Assembly (NCBI GenBank): GCA_013054445.1 | Contig: JAAMPI010000387.1 | Coordinates: 1 to 39,989 of the forward strand | Direction of reading: 5' to 3' | DNA length: 39,989 nt | DNA from: Cudoniella acicularis | Lineage: Eukaryota; Ascomycota; Leotiomycetes; Helotiales; Helotiaceae | In this document: one piece after another, positions 13,101 through 25,600 of the stretch | Layout: each line of letters starts with the position of its first letter | Position numbering within the stretch: the first letter of the stretch is position 1 | The notes under the pieces: generated by a model | Databases searched by the model: none | Seen by the model: the letters and a program-made list of their open reading frames with translations, nothing else | What the model was told of the DNA's origin: nothing | Program-made: the position numbers and the translations under genes

Positions 13101-14572
13101 TCTTCGTAGATCAAGCCAATGCCAACGAGAGCTGCAGTTGAATAAGGGTTTCGAGCTAGAAGTCCATCAAAGAGATCCTTTGCTTCCGGGTGGTTCTTTG
13201 GCGATTGGTAAAACACCAGAGCTGTCCCGAGAAGGGCAGTTACTGATTCAGAAGAATGCTCAAACTTCAAGCCAATCCTATTTGATTCAGTCGTTATTAA
13301 ACGCTGCGCGTTACGCATGAGCTCAACAACACTTTCATGCTCATCCAAAAATTGATAGTACTCCCCCATTAAACGATGCGCCAGAATCGATTGTCCGGCT
13401 TCAGATATCCCATCCAACATCAACAGCAAACGATCGTCGCCTACAAATGTATCGTCCAGGGATACCCCACCACCGTCATCATCATCATCTTCACTTTCAT
13501 CAGACGTAGCCGCAGGTTTTACTGCTTGTGGACGAGGTGGAGGTGCCGGGAATGGGGAAATTTCGCAAGTCAAAAATCCACGTAAAACTTGGCCTAGGCC
13601 ACTAGTTGGAAAGAACCCGCAGTACTCACGCAAAACATTCACATCCAGATCCTGAAAACTTTCAGGGTCTTTCCATTCTAGCGCAATATCCCAAGCCAAT
13701 TTGTATGGGTGCTTTATAATGACCATGTCTGTTGCGAGTTTCATGGCTTTGGTACGCTTTTCAGTCTTCTCCGGTCCCGGCGGTAAAACAGCCAGTGCCT
13801 CGAGGCATCGTTGAAGAAGCTTTTCTTCGTATTGCCGGCGAATCTCGTCATCGCTGGTCCAGTCTATGATCTTGGAATACAAACCTTCTAAATCGCTGTC
13901 TTTCAGTACTTCGCGTTTGACCTCAACCGTGACTTGGCCAATCTTCGCTCCCAGACGAGTTCTTCGCTCTCCAATGTCCTTATTTATTCGCTCTTTCTCC
14001 TCAAACTCGGTGATTTGTGCCATGATCTGATATGTGTGGGCAGGGTGAGGCACTCGGCCTTCCAGGTAATCGTATATTGGAGACCCTGGCAGTATGACCT
14101 CTTGAGCCTTTTTTTTGTTGAAGACGTGTTCCTTGATTTTTGGCAAACCCGAGGAATTTGTCGATGACATCTTGGCACTTGTATTTGTCGTCCAAATTCT
14201 GATATATGCCCGCCAAATTTACCGCAGCTATTTGATACCCGGCGACTGCTTCGCTGCCTTGCTTCTCGAACAGCTGGATGAGGCCTTGCCATGCCTGCGG
14301 ATCAGAATCTTTGATTTTTGTTGCGGCACCGTACGCTTTTTCGGCATCGTCATATTTGTTCTGTTTGCTGAGGGCGAAGCCTAGGAAGATATTGCTGCGT
14401 GGTTAATGTTTCAGTATCGTTTTGATTAGGTGGATGTTGAGGATGAAACTAACGCCTGGTAATTCCTAGGCTCTGAAGCCAGTAATTTCTGTGCCTGTTG
14501 TACTGCTTCGTCATATTTTTGGGCCTTGACGGCGGCACCAATGGCTTTCAGCGTCGCCTTCGCTGTGGACAT
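10112..14572 (-). CDS. SKI3: Ski complex TPR subunit Ski3, with an apparent frameshift
   Basis: Exon 1 is 14572-14454 (MSTAKATLKAIGAAVKAQKY...), a 59-nt intron follows (donor GTTAGT, acceptor ACGCAG), and exon 2 is 14394-10112. Ski3 is the TPR scaffold of the cytoplasmic Ski2-Ski3-Ski8 complex, which feeds mRNA into the exosome for 3'-5' decay. TPR signs include NIFLGFALSKQNKYDDAEKA at the start, NSEFWNALGVITSELNPKVA and SSQAWTNLGTLYLLQNDF further on, and regular A/G/Y spacing throughout. The frame breaks at a run of eight T (plus strand, 14109-14116). The upstream frame ends in GFAKNQGTRLQQKK, while the conserved sequence continues as KAQEVILPGSPIYDYLEGR in the next frame. Counting one base less there makes the gene exactly 1467 codons, typical of Ski3. 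A model starting at the internal ATG (14170) would lose the N-terminal TPRs. Confidence 0.9.
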
Positions 14573-15148
14573 GACTCAGACAACCCGGTGGCATCTGGCA
14601 TTGCTAGCGTAGCAGTGAAGAGGGCTTAGGAATGGAGAGCTGGAGCTGGAGCCACGAAGGACGGATGTAGCATGCGTGGGTGTGGTGAGGCTACCAGCAG
14701 CTGGAGTTCATTGGTGTTGAGTCCAGGTTTCTAAGCTTGACAGCCTTGTGCTCTCCGAGCTGTTCCTGTAACATGGGGCTGAAGACCCTTGCCGAGTTGA
14801 TGGCGACTATTGATTGGAACCTGGAAGCTAAGCCCCCTGTCGATACCCTCAGTGAACGCAACTTGCAGCACTCCTTGCTATTATTCAGCGCCCAATATGC
14901 TCTCCTACTCTCCTAGATAATTGCTCTTTCCTTCCCTACCTAGGTACCTAGGTGCTAACAATCACCCGTCTTCTCTTCCTGTGCGCCCGCCGAAGTAACG
15001 AGTAACTTCATTTCTCAAACGGCGGACCCGCTGTGTCGGCCGGTGAGCACGAGGCGTCGTCATTGATACTGTACATAAGTATTCCCACCGCAACAGCAAC
15101 ACCTTCCACCATCTGGCACAGCATTTATCGGTACTCTCTTCACCCACA
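14573..15148. promoter_or_regulatory. Divergent promoter between SKI3 and the GH5 gene
   Basis: A 576-base gap between two start codons pointing apart. It includes a short palindrome-like CCTAGGTACCTAGG (14938-14951) and C/T-rich leader sequence before the GH5 start. The promoter role is inferred from gene orientation only. Confidence 0.55.
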
Positions 15149-17547
15149 ATGGCACCCTTGCGACTCACCATCGAACATGGTCACTTTCGCGATGAGCATG
15201 GACGACAAATCACTCTTCGAGGAATCAACGTAGCAGGCGACGCCAAGTATCCGAGCAATCCAGATCAACCTTCTCACATTCCAGAAGATTTCTTCGACGG
15301 CGACAATGTCAACTTCCACTCACGCCCGTTCCCGAGGGAAGACGCACATATACACTTCTCTCGTTTAAAGCGTTGGGGTTACAATACCATCAGATATGTC
15401 TTTACTTGGGAAGCTATTGAGTCCGCTGGGCCAGGAATCTATGACGAAGAGTGGATTTCGCATACTATTGAAATACTTAGATTGGCAAGAGATTATGGGT
15501 TTTATATATTTATGGATCCACATCAGGACGTCGTAAGTCCTAGCCTTCTATTAAATCGTCCTATATTCCAAATCTGACGAGGTAATACCTAGTGGTCGAG
15601 GTTCTCAGGAGGGTCTGGAGCCCCAATGTGGACTGTGTACGCCTGTGGACTCAATCCCCAAAGCTTTGCTGCCACAGAAGCTGCCCTAGTGCACAACACC
15701 TACCCAGACCCAGAAAACTTTCCCAAGATGATCTGGTCTACAAATTATACACGACTAGCATGCCAGACGATATTCACATTCTTCTTTGCTGGGCGAGACT
15801 TTGCCCCCAAGTGTATTATTGACGGGAAGAACATACAAGACTATTTGCAGGATCACTTCGTTAATGCTTGTGCCCACTTAGCACAGCGAATACACGAGGC
15901 TGGAGATTTAGAGGATGATGTTGTTATTGGCTGGGAGAGCATGAATGAGCCTAATCGAGGTCTTGTTGGGTGGCCAGATTTATTAACAATCCCTAGCGAG
16001 CAGAAACTACAAAAGGGGACATCGCCGACTGCGTGGCAAGCTATGTTGACGGGATCTGGCCGTGCATGCGAGATAGATACTTGGGATTTTGGAGGCATGG
16101 GCCCATATAAGTCTGGTCGAGTCCTGGTGGACCCGCAAGGAGAAATTGCTTGGTTACCTGCAAACTACGACGAATCGAGATATAGCTACAAAAGAGATCC
16201 TGGATGGAAATTAGGGGAGTGTGTTTGGGCTCAACATGGGGTTTGGGATCCAAGCACCGATACTTTACTGAAGAAAGATTACTTCAAAAAAAATCCACGA
16301 ACGGGAGAGGTCATCGACTATGAACAATTCACCAACACCTACTTCATGGATTATTACAGGAAGCACAGGGATGCAATACGAGCACATCACAAAGATTCTA
16401 TCCTCTTCTGCCAACCACCGGTCTTGGAAATACCACCTTCAATCAAAGGCACCGAAGATGATGATCCCAAAATGGTCTATGCTCCCCATTACTACGATGG
16501 TGTGACACTCATGACCAAGAAGTGGAATCGATACTGGAACGTCGATGTTTTTGGTCTTTTGCGGGGAAGATATCTAAGCCCAGCTTTTGCTGTCAAAATC
16601 GGGGAGACAGCCATCCGGAATTGTTTCCGTGATCAGTTGGCTGCAATTCGGAAAGAAGGTTTAGATTACATGGGCGATCATCCTTGCGTCCTAACTGAGT
16701 TTGGAATACCCTATGATATGGATGACAAGTATGCATATAGAACGGGAGACTACTCAAGTCAGTCTGGGGCCATGGATGCGAACCATTTTGCTGTTGAGGC
16801 AAGCGCCATGGCCGGATATACCCTTTGGTTATACATGTGCGAGGTAAGCTTCTTTGGCATAACTCCATAGGCTTTACTGACATTTCGTAGAACAAACATC
16901 ACCTTGGAGATCAGTGGAACGGAGAGGATCTCTCCATCTTCTCCTTAGACGACCGACCTCTCCCTCTTTCTCCTCTTCCTCCATCACCAACAAATGAGTC
17001 CACAACGACACTTGACCAAAAATCCGGACCCACAACAAAAAAGGATTATTCAGACGAATCAACGATCAATCCTGGAAATTTGAAAGCCAAACTGAAAACT
17101 CCTTCAATATCCTCGCAATTAACGGATAAGCCTCCAGAACTTACTAATGCTCCCGGGTTTCGGGCTGCGGAAGCTTATGTTAGGCCATCCCCGATTGCCA
17201 CAGTGGGCAAGATACTCAACTACGGTTTTGATCTTCGAAACTGCGTCTTCACATTTCGTCTCCATACGCACAAAGCGGTAAATGAAGATACACCAACCGA
17301 AATATTTTTGCCGGAATTTCATTTCCCTAAAGATCAATGTGATATTGAAGTTACGGGAGGCAAATGGACTATCAGCACAGACGATGCTGATGGGGGCATG
17401 ATCCAAAGACTTCGTTGGTGGCATATAGAAGGTGAGCATCACATTAAGATCAAAGGTGTGCAGAGACGACAAAACATGGCCCTTGGAAGGGAAGAAGAAG
17501 AGGGTTATCTGGACCAATGCCAGCAAAGTAAATGCAGTGTCATGTAA
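15149..17547 (+). CDS. EGH1: GH5 (subfamily 12-like) steryl-beta-glucosidase / glucosylceramidase
   Basis: Exons 15149-15532, 15593-16843 and 16891-17547 total 764 codons (763 residues). Donors are GTAAGT and GTAAGC, both phase 0. The start gives MAPLRLTIEHGHFRDEHGR and RGINVAGDAKYP, the usual N-terminal GH5 strand. There is no signal peptide, so the enzyme should be intracellular. Catalytic acid/base is E247 in GWESMNEPNRG and the nucleophile is E497 in CVLTEFGIPYD. A C-terminal domain (from about residue 625) with FRAAEAYVRPSPIATVGKIL follows a low-complexity Pro/Ser/Thr linker. This layout matches fungal Egh1/EGCrP2 enzymes, which cleave ergosteryl-beta-glucoside and in some cases glucosylceramide; substrate choice here is inferred. 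The protein ends KCSVM, which fits a CaaX prenylation box and could anchor it to membranes. It diverges from SKI3 and lies in tandem with MSN5. Confidence 0.92.
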
Positions 17548-18330
17548 AATAATGAGGTTACGAGGAGACGATTTGCATACATTTTGGCGCTGGAAACATT
17601 TTGGCTTTGAGGCGCAGTGTTTAGACAAGTTTTTTGCAATGCACCAGCATTCAATGCTTACTCGGGCACTTCTGTATCATTACTTCTCTTGAGTGTAGAA
17701 GTTTTATCTGGACTACATATGATTATAATTTATACCTTGGAAAATGTTGAAGTCAGAGAGTGAAACCCCCACACCTTAGGTAGCGGGTAAGGCTGTTGTG
17801 CTACCAAAGGCTAATCGTCTACCACTCTTGTACTATATATGCAGAACTTTGACTCTTGGATACTCAATCAGAGTTATTTTTTCATTTTTTTGATTGAATC
17901 AAAACTGAGGCTCACTTTCGTGCATCAAAAGGAATAAAAGATGCTTGTTTCTGATTCGATCGTGTCGGGTACTGGCGTGATGATGCCTAGCCTTGCTCGG
18001 AAAAAAGAGATCCGCTTCAGCCTTCCATTGAGCGGACAAGCTCTTGATAATTTATCTCACCACGCGTTCCAGCGCGCAATCCAGCGTCTAGATTTGTTCG
18101 CCTTTGCACGATCTTTGCAGTCACGAGGAAGAGCTCTTGGGGCATCAAATCGAATTATTTTCGAACTGGCTCTTTGTCTGCAAAATCCTCAACCTTAAAT
18201 TCAAGCACATGACGACTGAGGATCAGGTCCTTAGCTGGATGACTCTTCCTTCGAGCATAACCCAGGTTGAAAATCCTGACTCTGGTCAAGCTAAATACAT
18301 TCATACCAGATAACAGTCATCCTCAGCATC
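17548..18330. other. Spacer between the GH5 gene and MSN5
   Basis: This 783-base region holds the GH5 3' UTR and the MSN5 promoter. An 85-codon ORF at 17941-18198 shows no family resemblance and sits where a 5' leader would be. The text is AT-rich around 17850-17940 with a T-rich run. Nothing else was recognised. Confidence 0.5.
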
Positions 18331-21300
18331 ATGAACGGCTCTGCGAACGGTCACAGCACGATCACCGCGGAGGCGATGCCTGCTCCAGGTGTATCTCTTA
18401 ACGGGGGTAGCACAAACATGCTACCTCAAATCCACGAAGCCCTCAATCTGGTACATGGTGCCTATTCCTCCAACGATGCGCGAAGACAAGCCTCTCTCTT
18501 TCTCGAAGAAATCAAGACCAACGATGAGGCCCCCTATCATGGCTTCACCCTGGCCTCTGACAAAGGTCAGCAGCCTGTCGTCCGCCACTACGCCCTCTCT
18601 CTACTCGAGTATGCGATTAGACACAAATGGGCAGAATATTCTAAGGAGCAGGCGACGGCCTTAAGAGAATGGGTCCTGCAGCTCTCGCAGAATGTTTCGC
18701 CAGATGATCCTTTATACCTCCGGAACAAAACCGCGCAACTGTGGGTTGAGATCGCAAAGAGGAGCTGGGGTGCGGAGTGGGTTGATATGGATGAACTTTT
18801 GGTTCAGCTCTGGAATCTGCCTGGCTCTGTGGTTCACAAGGAATTCGTTCTCTTCATCCTCGAAACGCTGTCCGACGAGGTATTCAACGGAGAAGATACG
18901 GTAGCTATTTTGCGAGAGGGGGCCTTGAGTAAAGCTTGCGTGGAAATCTTTACGCCTGCTCTCGACCTCCAAGAAGCATTCCCCAATCGTCAGATTGGTA
19001 CAGCGGTTAGATGCGGACAAGAGGGCTGGTTAGTACGCCTGGGTGTCTTACTCAATCAATGCTTGGAGGCGGATCTTTATCACAATCCACAGTATCAAAA
19101 CTGTGCTGTAAAGGCTTTGGCAGTTTATAAGTCCGTCATGCCTTGGGCTATTCCACGTGCAATTGCAAGTTCATCTTGTGTCCAAAACATGTGCAAAAGT
19201 CTTGCCGTATCGAGTGTTGCTGTCCAGCTGGTAAGTTTCGATCAAAACAGACAGAACGGATCAAAAGATTAATAGACCTAGGCATCTGTCGAAGCACTCC
19301 ATGCACTATACTGCCGGATGCACTTTTCAGACGAAGAATTCTTGTCACTGGTATGCCCCATGTATACAAGCCAGATGGTGGATTTACTTCGAAAACTATT
19401 CGAGTGGTCTGTTGTTGACCCCAACAATATTGACGATGAAAAGTATCTTTTTGCTAAGAAGTTCTCCGAGGTTCGAATGCCCGTCCCCTCCTAAAATGGT
19501 CCACCTAACCTTGTTCAGATGATGTCAAATCTCGGCAGTTTTATTGAGCAGAAGATCTCGGCCATACCTGAAAATTGCGATCTTCCTAATTTACTGAACC
19601 TTTTTCTTGCTATTGCCCAAAGCCCAAGTTTCGTCATATCGATACCCGTTCTTGTTACATGGACACGATTGCTACGCTCTGACACTATTGGTGGTTCTCC
19701 TACAATGACCCCGATAATTGCACCACTTCTAGAGCTTTGCAGCTCAAGGCTAATCCGATACGAAAGCATGGCTGAAGACTCGGACGACCCATCACTTGTA
19801 TTTTTATTAGAGGATATTGACACAATACCAGAGAGACATGCTTTTCTAGGGAATTATCGGCGGTACTGCATCACAGTCATCGAACTTGTAGTCCGCCAGA
19901 AGCAATCCGAGGCCATTTATCACATACTCAGTCAAATCGACCAATCATTGCAACGTCTTTATAATGGGCAACCTCCATTTTCCCGTTTGTCATACATACT
20001 TCAATATTATGACTGCATGGCTAACTTTCGTCATAGCCGAGAAATATTCAAAGAACTCCATCCCTGTTTTACGAATAGACGCTCATTTTACTGTCGTTGA
20101 AGCTGCTTTAAAGGGGTACATGAAGTGGCGATCTGTACATGGCTCAAAGTTGCAGCAAGATGTCAGTTCCTCCATCTATTACTTTGTCAAAACTTTTATT
20201 GACACCTATTTAGGACCAAGAACGTGTAGCGATTGAAAATAATCTCGAGGCATGGTGCGAGCGACTTCTAGAAGTGAATTTCGAGGTATGTGCGATTGGA
20301 GTTCCTGTCAGGTCGGTACTAAAGAAATGGCAGGATCCACTCATCCGCAAAAGAGTATTACAACTAGCGGTTGCCTTTTCGACAACTGCCCTCGACAAGA
20401 AAGTTGGATTCATGCTGAAGGTCCTCGAGCATATTCTAATGAGCCAGCCTGTTGAGAGACCAGAGTGTATTGCTTATACAGAGGCCGTGAAGGAGTTGCA
20501 ATCTGATGGCACATACGAATTACAACGATTAGCTTGCAAGATGCCTGATCAACTCTTGGTATATTATTACCTCCTTTAAAGCAAATTTTGTTCTAACACC
20601 TGCTAGGATGTGTACGACCAGCTCGAGGCAAAGGTGAATGAAATTATTGCCTCTGGTAGACTAGAAACCAAGAGGCAAACCTCATACCAGACGTTTCTCT
20701 TCACAATCATGTACGTCCCTCCCCGCAGATTTTAGCTATCTGGTCAGACCAGCACGATGTTAATTTTAATCAGTCATCGAGCTACAAATATAGATCCAGA
20801 ATTGCGGCTGCAGAAGCTTCAAGGCTTTATCCATCCAGTTCAACAACTCTGGCAAAATAATGAACTCGAGCAGTCAATCTCTAGCTTCCCTGGATTCTGC
20901 GATTTGCTCGGATTGAGCAAGGTTCGGGATTTTCTCGTGTCTAGACGAGTCCATGAGATTGATAATTGGGCACTATACCAACTAGATGTCGAGGGACAGA
21001 CTCTTCAAGCAGAGTTGGAAGAACGACTAAAGGTATTCTACACGATTCGAGTCTTCTTCTGCCACTGACACTTATTTTTGTTTAGGCTTTGCCCTTGCGA
21101 ACTACAAAAGCCTTTTTGGCTTGTTCTACTGAAAAGGTTGAAAAGGATACACCTGCATACAAGGTCTCCTGTGCGCTCTGGCGCGACGTCTTACCTGTCA
21201 TACTTCCAAATCTTCTGAAGTTTATGAGGTTTGTACATCATGACCGGAATCACATGGGCTTCTGCTAACTATTTCAGTCATGCACATGCTTTCCACAATC

Positions 21301-22622
21301 CAGCTAACTGGACAGGACTTCCACCAGAAATGAGGGGTCTTGTGGGTCGTATTCTTACTGACCGTTTCTGGCAAGCTGGCATATCCGAAGGGACCAAGGA
21401 AGACTTTTACGCCAGAGTCACGGGAACCAAGTCCACAATGGAAGGCTTCGCATCGTCAATTCGCGGATCGGTTCGAGCTGTACGAGAAGCTTGTTACTCC
21501 ATGCTCTGGTGCATGAGTCGGTTGGATGTCGACTTCTATGGCTTCAGCGAGCTACCTGGACCGCTCGCCCATTCTCTTTTCTCGGACGCCCACTGTCTTT
21601 CATCACATCAGCTGATCGGGTTACTTAATGTTGTGCGGCTAATGGTAGATGATTGCCCAGTTGAGGTTCGGAGTCATTTCGTTCCTCCAATTTTAGCAAC
21701 ATGTTTCGCTCAAATGGATGGAAAGATTAGCTCGGAGTGGGAGAAGCTAGCTCAGAAACAAGTATCACAGACTCCTGGTGATAACTTGACCGAAGAAATG
21801 AAGGAAGAAAGCATTTTGCGTCAACTGACTCATACTGCCGTCATGATGATTGGAGGCTTCTTGGATCCAGCACGTCCAAGTAAGAGTTTTCCCAGTAGTT
21901 GGGTGGAATGGTCGCCTTATAAGCTGACAATGATAGATCCCCAAGCAACATCTAGTACTGGGAAAGACGACGCAACTAACACGGCAGAAGCTAATCCAGC
22001 TGCGGCATACCCGTCAATGCGCAAATTTTGTCTAACCTCCTCGATCATACTTGAACCACTGCTTCTATTTCTAGCTCATGCAATTCGCATGCGAGATGGT
22101 CGATGTTGTGGTGTTGTACTTCGAGTTTTCCGGTCTATTATTCCGGATTTCGCTGCAGCCCAGGACTCACCTTTATCCTCGGGCATCCGCGAGTTCATCA
22201 GTACCGAGGTGCTTAAGGCTTGCATCTCTTCTTTGAACGAGCCATACTTTGTCGACCTCCAAAAGGATCTCGCCCAGTTAATTGCGTCGATACTCACTTA
22301 CTACTCCCCAGTTACTAACACTCCTCGTCAAATTCTACTAAGTCTCCCTGGCATTCAGGAGAAGTCTGTGGACAAGTGTATCGACTATATCATGCGACCG
22401 GGTATGCAACAACGCCAGCAGCGTGCTCTTGTTCTCGATCTACTCCGGGATCTCAAAGGTGTTAGTATAAGTGAGCAAGGCCGAATCACCAAATCGGCGT
22501 CGACAGCCCGGAAGGAGCGAAGCAAGATGCAGCAGGAATTCCTGAAAGAGCAACCACCGGCCGATGGCCGAAAGCCGAGTCCCAGCCTGGATGGTGTCGC
22601 GGGGATGTTCGAGGAACGTTGA
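18331..22622 (+). CDS. MSN5: Exportin-5/Msn5-type karyopherin
   Basis: Eleven exons: 18331-19230, 19282-19470, 19519-19984, 20037-20161, 20214-20285, 20334-20558, 20607-20710, 20774-21032, 21086-21228, 21278-21879 and 21937-22622. They total 1257 codons (1256 residues), close to yeast Msn5 size. Msn5/exportin-5 is a RanGTP-dependent karyopherin that carries phosphoproteins and RNA-bound cargo out of the nucleus. The N-terminal region (QPVVRHYALSLLEYAIRHKW) and the following RNKTAQLWVEIAKRSWGAEW block are characteristic of the Xpo1/exportin fold. The C-terminal exportin-5 part contains NWTGLPPEMRGLVGRILTDR. The chain is made of HEAT-like helices with no signal or membrane segment. Introns 5 (20286-20333, 48 nt, TACTAAAG branch) and 10 (21880-21936, 57 nt) are multiples of three without stops, so retained forms would stay in frame. 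Most junctions are supported by phase and conserved sequence. Confidence 0.91.
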
Positions 22623-25600
22623 GCGGTTTGACTTTTAGTGGATCACAGGTACGGCACCTAGAACGGGGTTGTAGCTAAGGGATTTTGCGGGAGCATCTGG
22701 GGTTTGTCTTTGGAGGGATCTTTTGACCGTGACATGACGGGGATCATTTTTCGCGAAAGAATCTTCACTGATGACAGACGAATGGATGGGTGGCGATTTT
22801 ACGCCTGTTGTACGATTTGAGCAGCATGTAGTGTGAAAGAGGGGTGGATTTTTCAGTCAGTCTGCAGCAGCCATTTTTCACGATACGACCCGCCACGATT
22901 ATGAGAAAAAGCGTTTGGGTGGAAGCATATTACTTTTTTCCTTCCTCAGATCTTTTCTCTGATGGCGTTGATGGATGGGGTTGATTGTAGGTGGGTGGGT
23001 TTGTCCTTCCAACTTACTTAGAAAGAGCACATAGGCAAGCGGCAATCTCATCTAGGCATTTGGGCGGCTGAGCCGAGCAAAAAGTGTTGACTATATGATT
23101 CCCAATCCCCAATTCCTCTGAATGCATCACCGGTGAGTTTGGAGTTTTGACAACACTTTATTTGCAACCCCGCACCAACCCCTCCTGTACCGTAGATCTC
23201 TTTTATATCTTCGGATCGAACCCCTCTTTCAGATGGATGAGGGGCGGCCATGCGAAATTGGAGGAGGGAAGAAGTGGAGGGTGAAAGGGCTGAGCTGGTG
23301 ACACAGACACCGACAACACGGACACAAATCCATCGCGGCAACGCCATCAGAAAGTCAGCGGTGGGCCCGGCATCTGGAACTGTTTCCTGTTCGATGTTCG
23401 ATGGTGATCACCCGCATGTTAGTAAAGGTACCTCGTAGACTACTTGCAGTACTGTAGAATAGCGTGGTACTGTAGAGAACGTTGCGTCACTTGCGTGGTG
23501 AATGGAAACGGTGATATACTGAGTTGCGATTTTGTGCCATGTGATGGCCGAGTGAGTGTATTTGGTGAGAAATTGCTGAAATGTTTTTGAGTTATAGATT
23601 TTTCTAATTATGTATTGAATTTTCTCTTGATGTTCTTCTTGGTTTCATCTCTGCTTGCAAATTGCCGTTTTCTTCTTCTATTAACTCTTACACTGTGTTA
23701 AATAGCTTACTGCTTTCGATTTATAGCCGAGGTTCTTGGTTAGGTAGTCCGGACGGCGACCAACTTACCGTGCTCATTTGCATTATTGCATATTTTTTGT
23801 AGATATAGTTTTAAAGTACGAATGAGAATACGAGCCTGAGTCCAAGTTTTTGGCTTCGGAGGCTTCACTTAAGCAGCTCAAGAAGCTAATAGCTGTTGTG
23901 TTGTAACGCCATTGCATATGTATGGAGTAGGTCGGGAAATACGAATACACTTCACATGTACAGTGTCCGAATCGCTTCGTTTGAATCGTTTTGCTTTTTT
24001 ATTTATAAAACTTTATAATGGAAGTATAGGGCAAGGTTCTCCACTTACTTAAGAGGGTATCTCGTTTACTTTCTTTCTGTTTCTTACTTGCGATTTTTGT
24101 AATTTTCTTCGTGGACAATTAATTAACCCTCTAATTATAATTCCTTTTTGCGTTTAGGGTTAGTTCTCTCTTTTTATTTGCTATCTTTAATAATTATGAA
24201 TTCCAAATTGATTTCCAATTAAATCGCTCTTCAGCTTGTTCCTAACTCCCCTCCGCATACTCACAGCCAATCCGACCTCTTAATTCGTACTTCACATCCT
24301 ACTTTACTGCTCCTTTGCGGCGCGGAAAAACGTGCCGCAAAACCAATTGCAAGGAAGATAACGCATCGGCAAGCTTCGTTTTCCCACCGCTCGAGACCTG
24401 GTCCCTGGGTTCCTTCGTGCGATGCAGTCCCTGGCAATCGCGTTCGCCTCTCTCCTGCAGGCGGGGACTTCAGAGATGGAACCGTTTTGCTACGAGTAGA
24501 TTTCGCGTGTCGCCCGTTAATCTGTTTGATGCGTAGATCTGCGTTCCGTTAGAGGAGGAAATACTATCGAGGGATTTGGATGCAGAAGAGGAAAGAGGGG
24601 AACGTTTTAAAGGAAAAGGAAAGGGGAAAAGCAATGAGACAAGACATGGCTGAGGCCGGTGAAAGTGTCAGTGTTAGTGACAGTGGGGCGTGCTTTTTTC
24701 TGAGTCTTTCCCGTAGGTGCCGTGGCCGTTGTGTTTCGGAGCCACTTTGGGGCCACTGCTTGGGCTTGCAACGGCGCTGGCGCTGGTGGGTTGTCTGAGG
24801 GGCAGAATGCTAGCCCTTCAAGGGTGGGAACATCGATCGCGAGAGCTCAACCACCAGAACTAACCCCTTTTTCTCCTCTTCATAACTTCACAAGCTCACC
24901 AGCTTATCCCTCGCTGGCATATCATGCTCTCCGCTCAGAGTTCAGAAGGCCATGCCTCCCGTGCAGCAAGCTGCAAACTGCAGTGCAGAGGCTGGTGGGA
25001 CTGAATCAGGCGTGCGCTTTGACCTCGGTGCCGGGTCGCAGTAGACTTTGTGGCAGCTGCACGAGAGACTCCCCGGGACTCACGATGTCCACAGTCCAAA
25101 CTCCAGCATCAGCAAATCAGCGCTGGCATCTCTTCCTCGCTCCCCTCTTCAAACTATTGCAGAGTTTCCTGCCGTCGTGATCATCCGTCGCCCAGTGCGT
25201 CAATTCGTTGCTCCTTCCCCTCCTTCATATTATTATATCGTTCATATACTCCATACCTATACGGGCCTCAAAGGCTTGAAGGGCGCCCCCAACCCTCCAA
25301 ACTCCCCCTCGATGACCACTGGATGCACCAAATCAGCTTCCCTGCGGTTACGGACAGAGGTTAATGTTCTGATACACCGTGCTGGGACCACCCTCGCGCA
25401 CAGCCCTTGCTCTTGTTCCCGCCGAACTGAGCCACCCTAACCACCTTAGCCCAACCAGATCTGGTGCAAGGACTGTAACAAGCGGCTCAATCTTCTTGCC
25501 CCAGATATCCCCCTCGATCCCCAAAACATCTCGTCCCGATTTTCTACCGGTTCGACATTGACTTTACCATCTTCCCCTGCCACCAGTCGCGTTTCTTCTG

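Noticed and set aside
17941..18198. 85-codon plus-strand ORF before MSN5
   Set aside because: No recognisable family, and it lies in the MSN5 leader or promoter; more likely chance or an upstream ORF.
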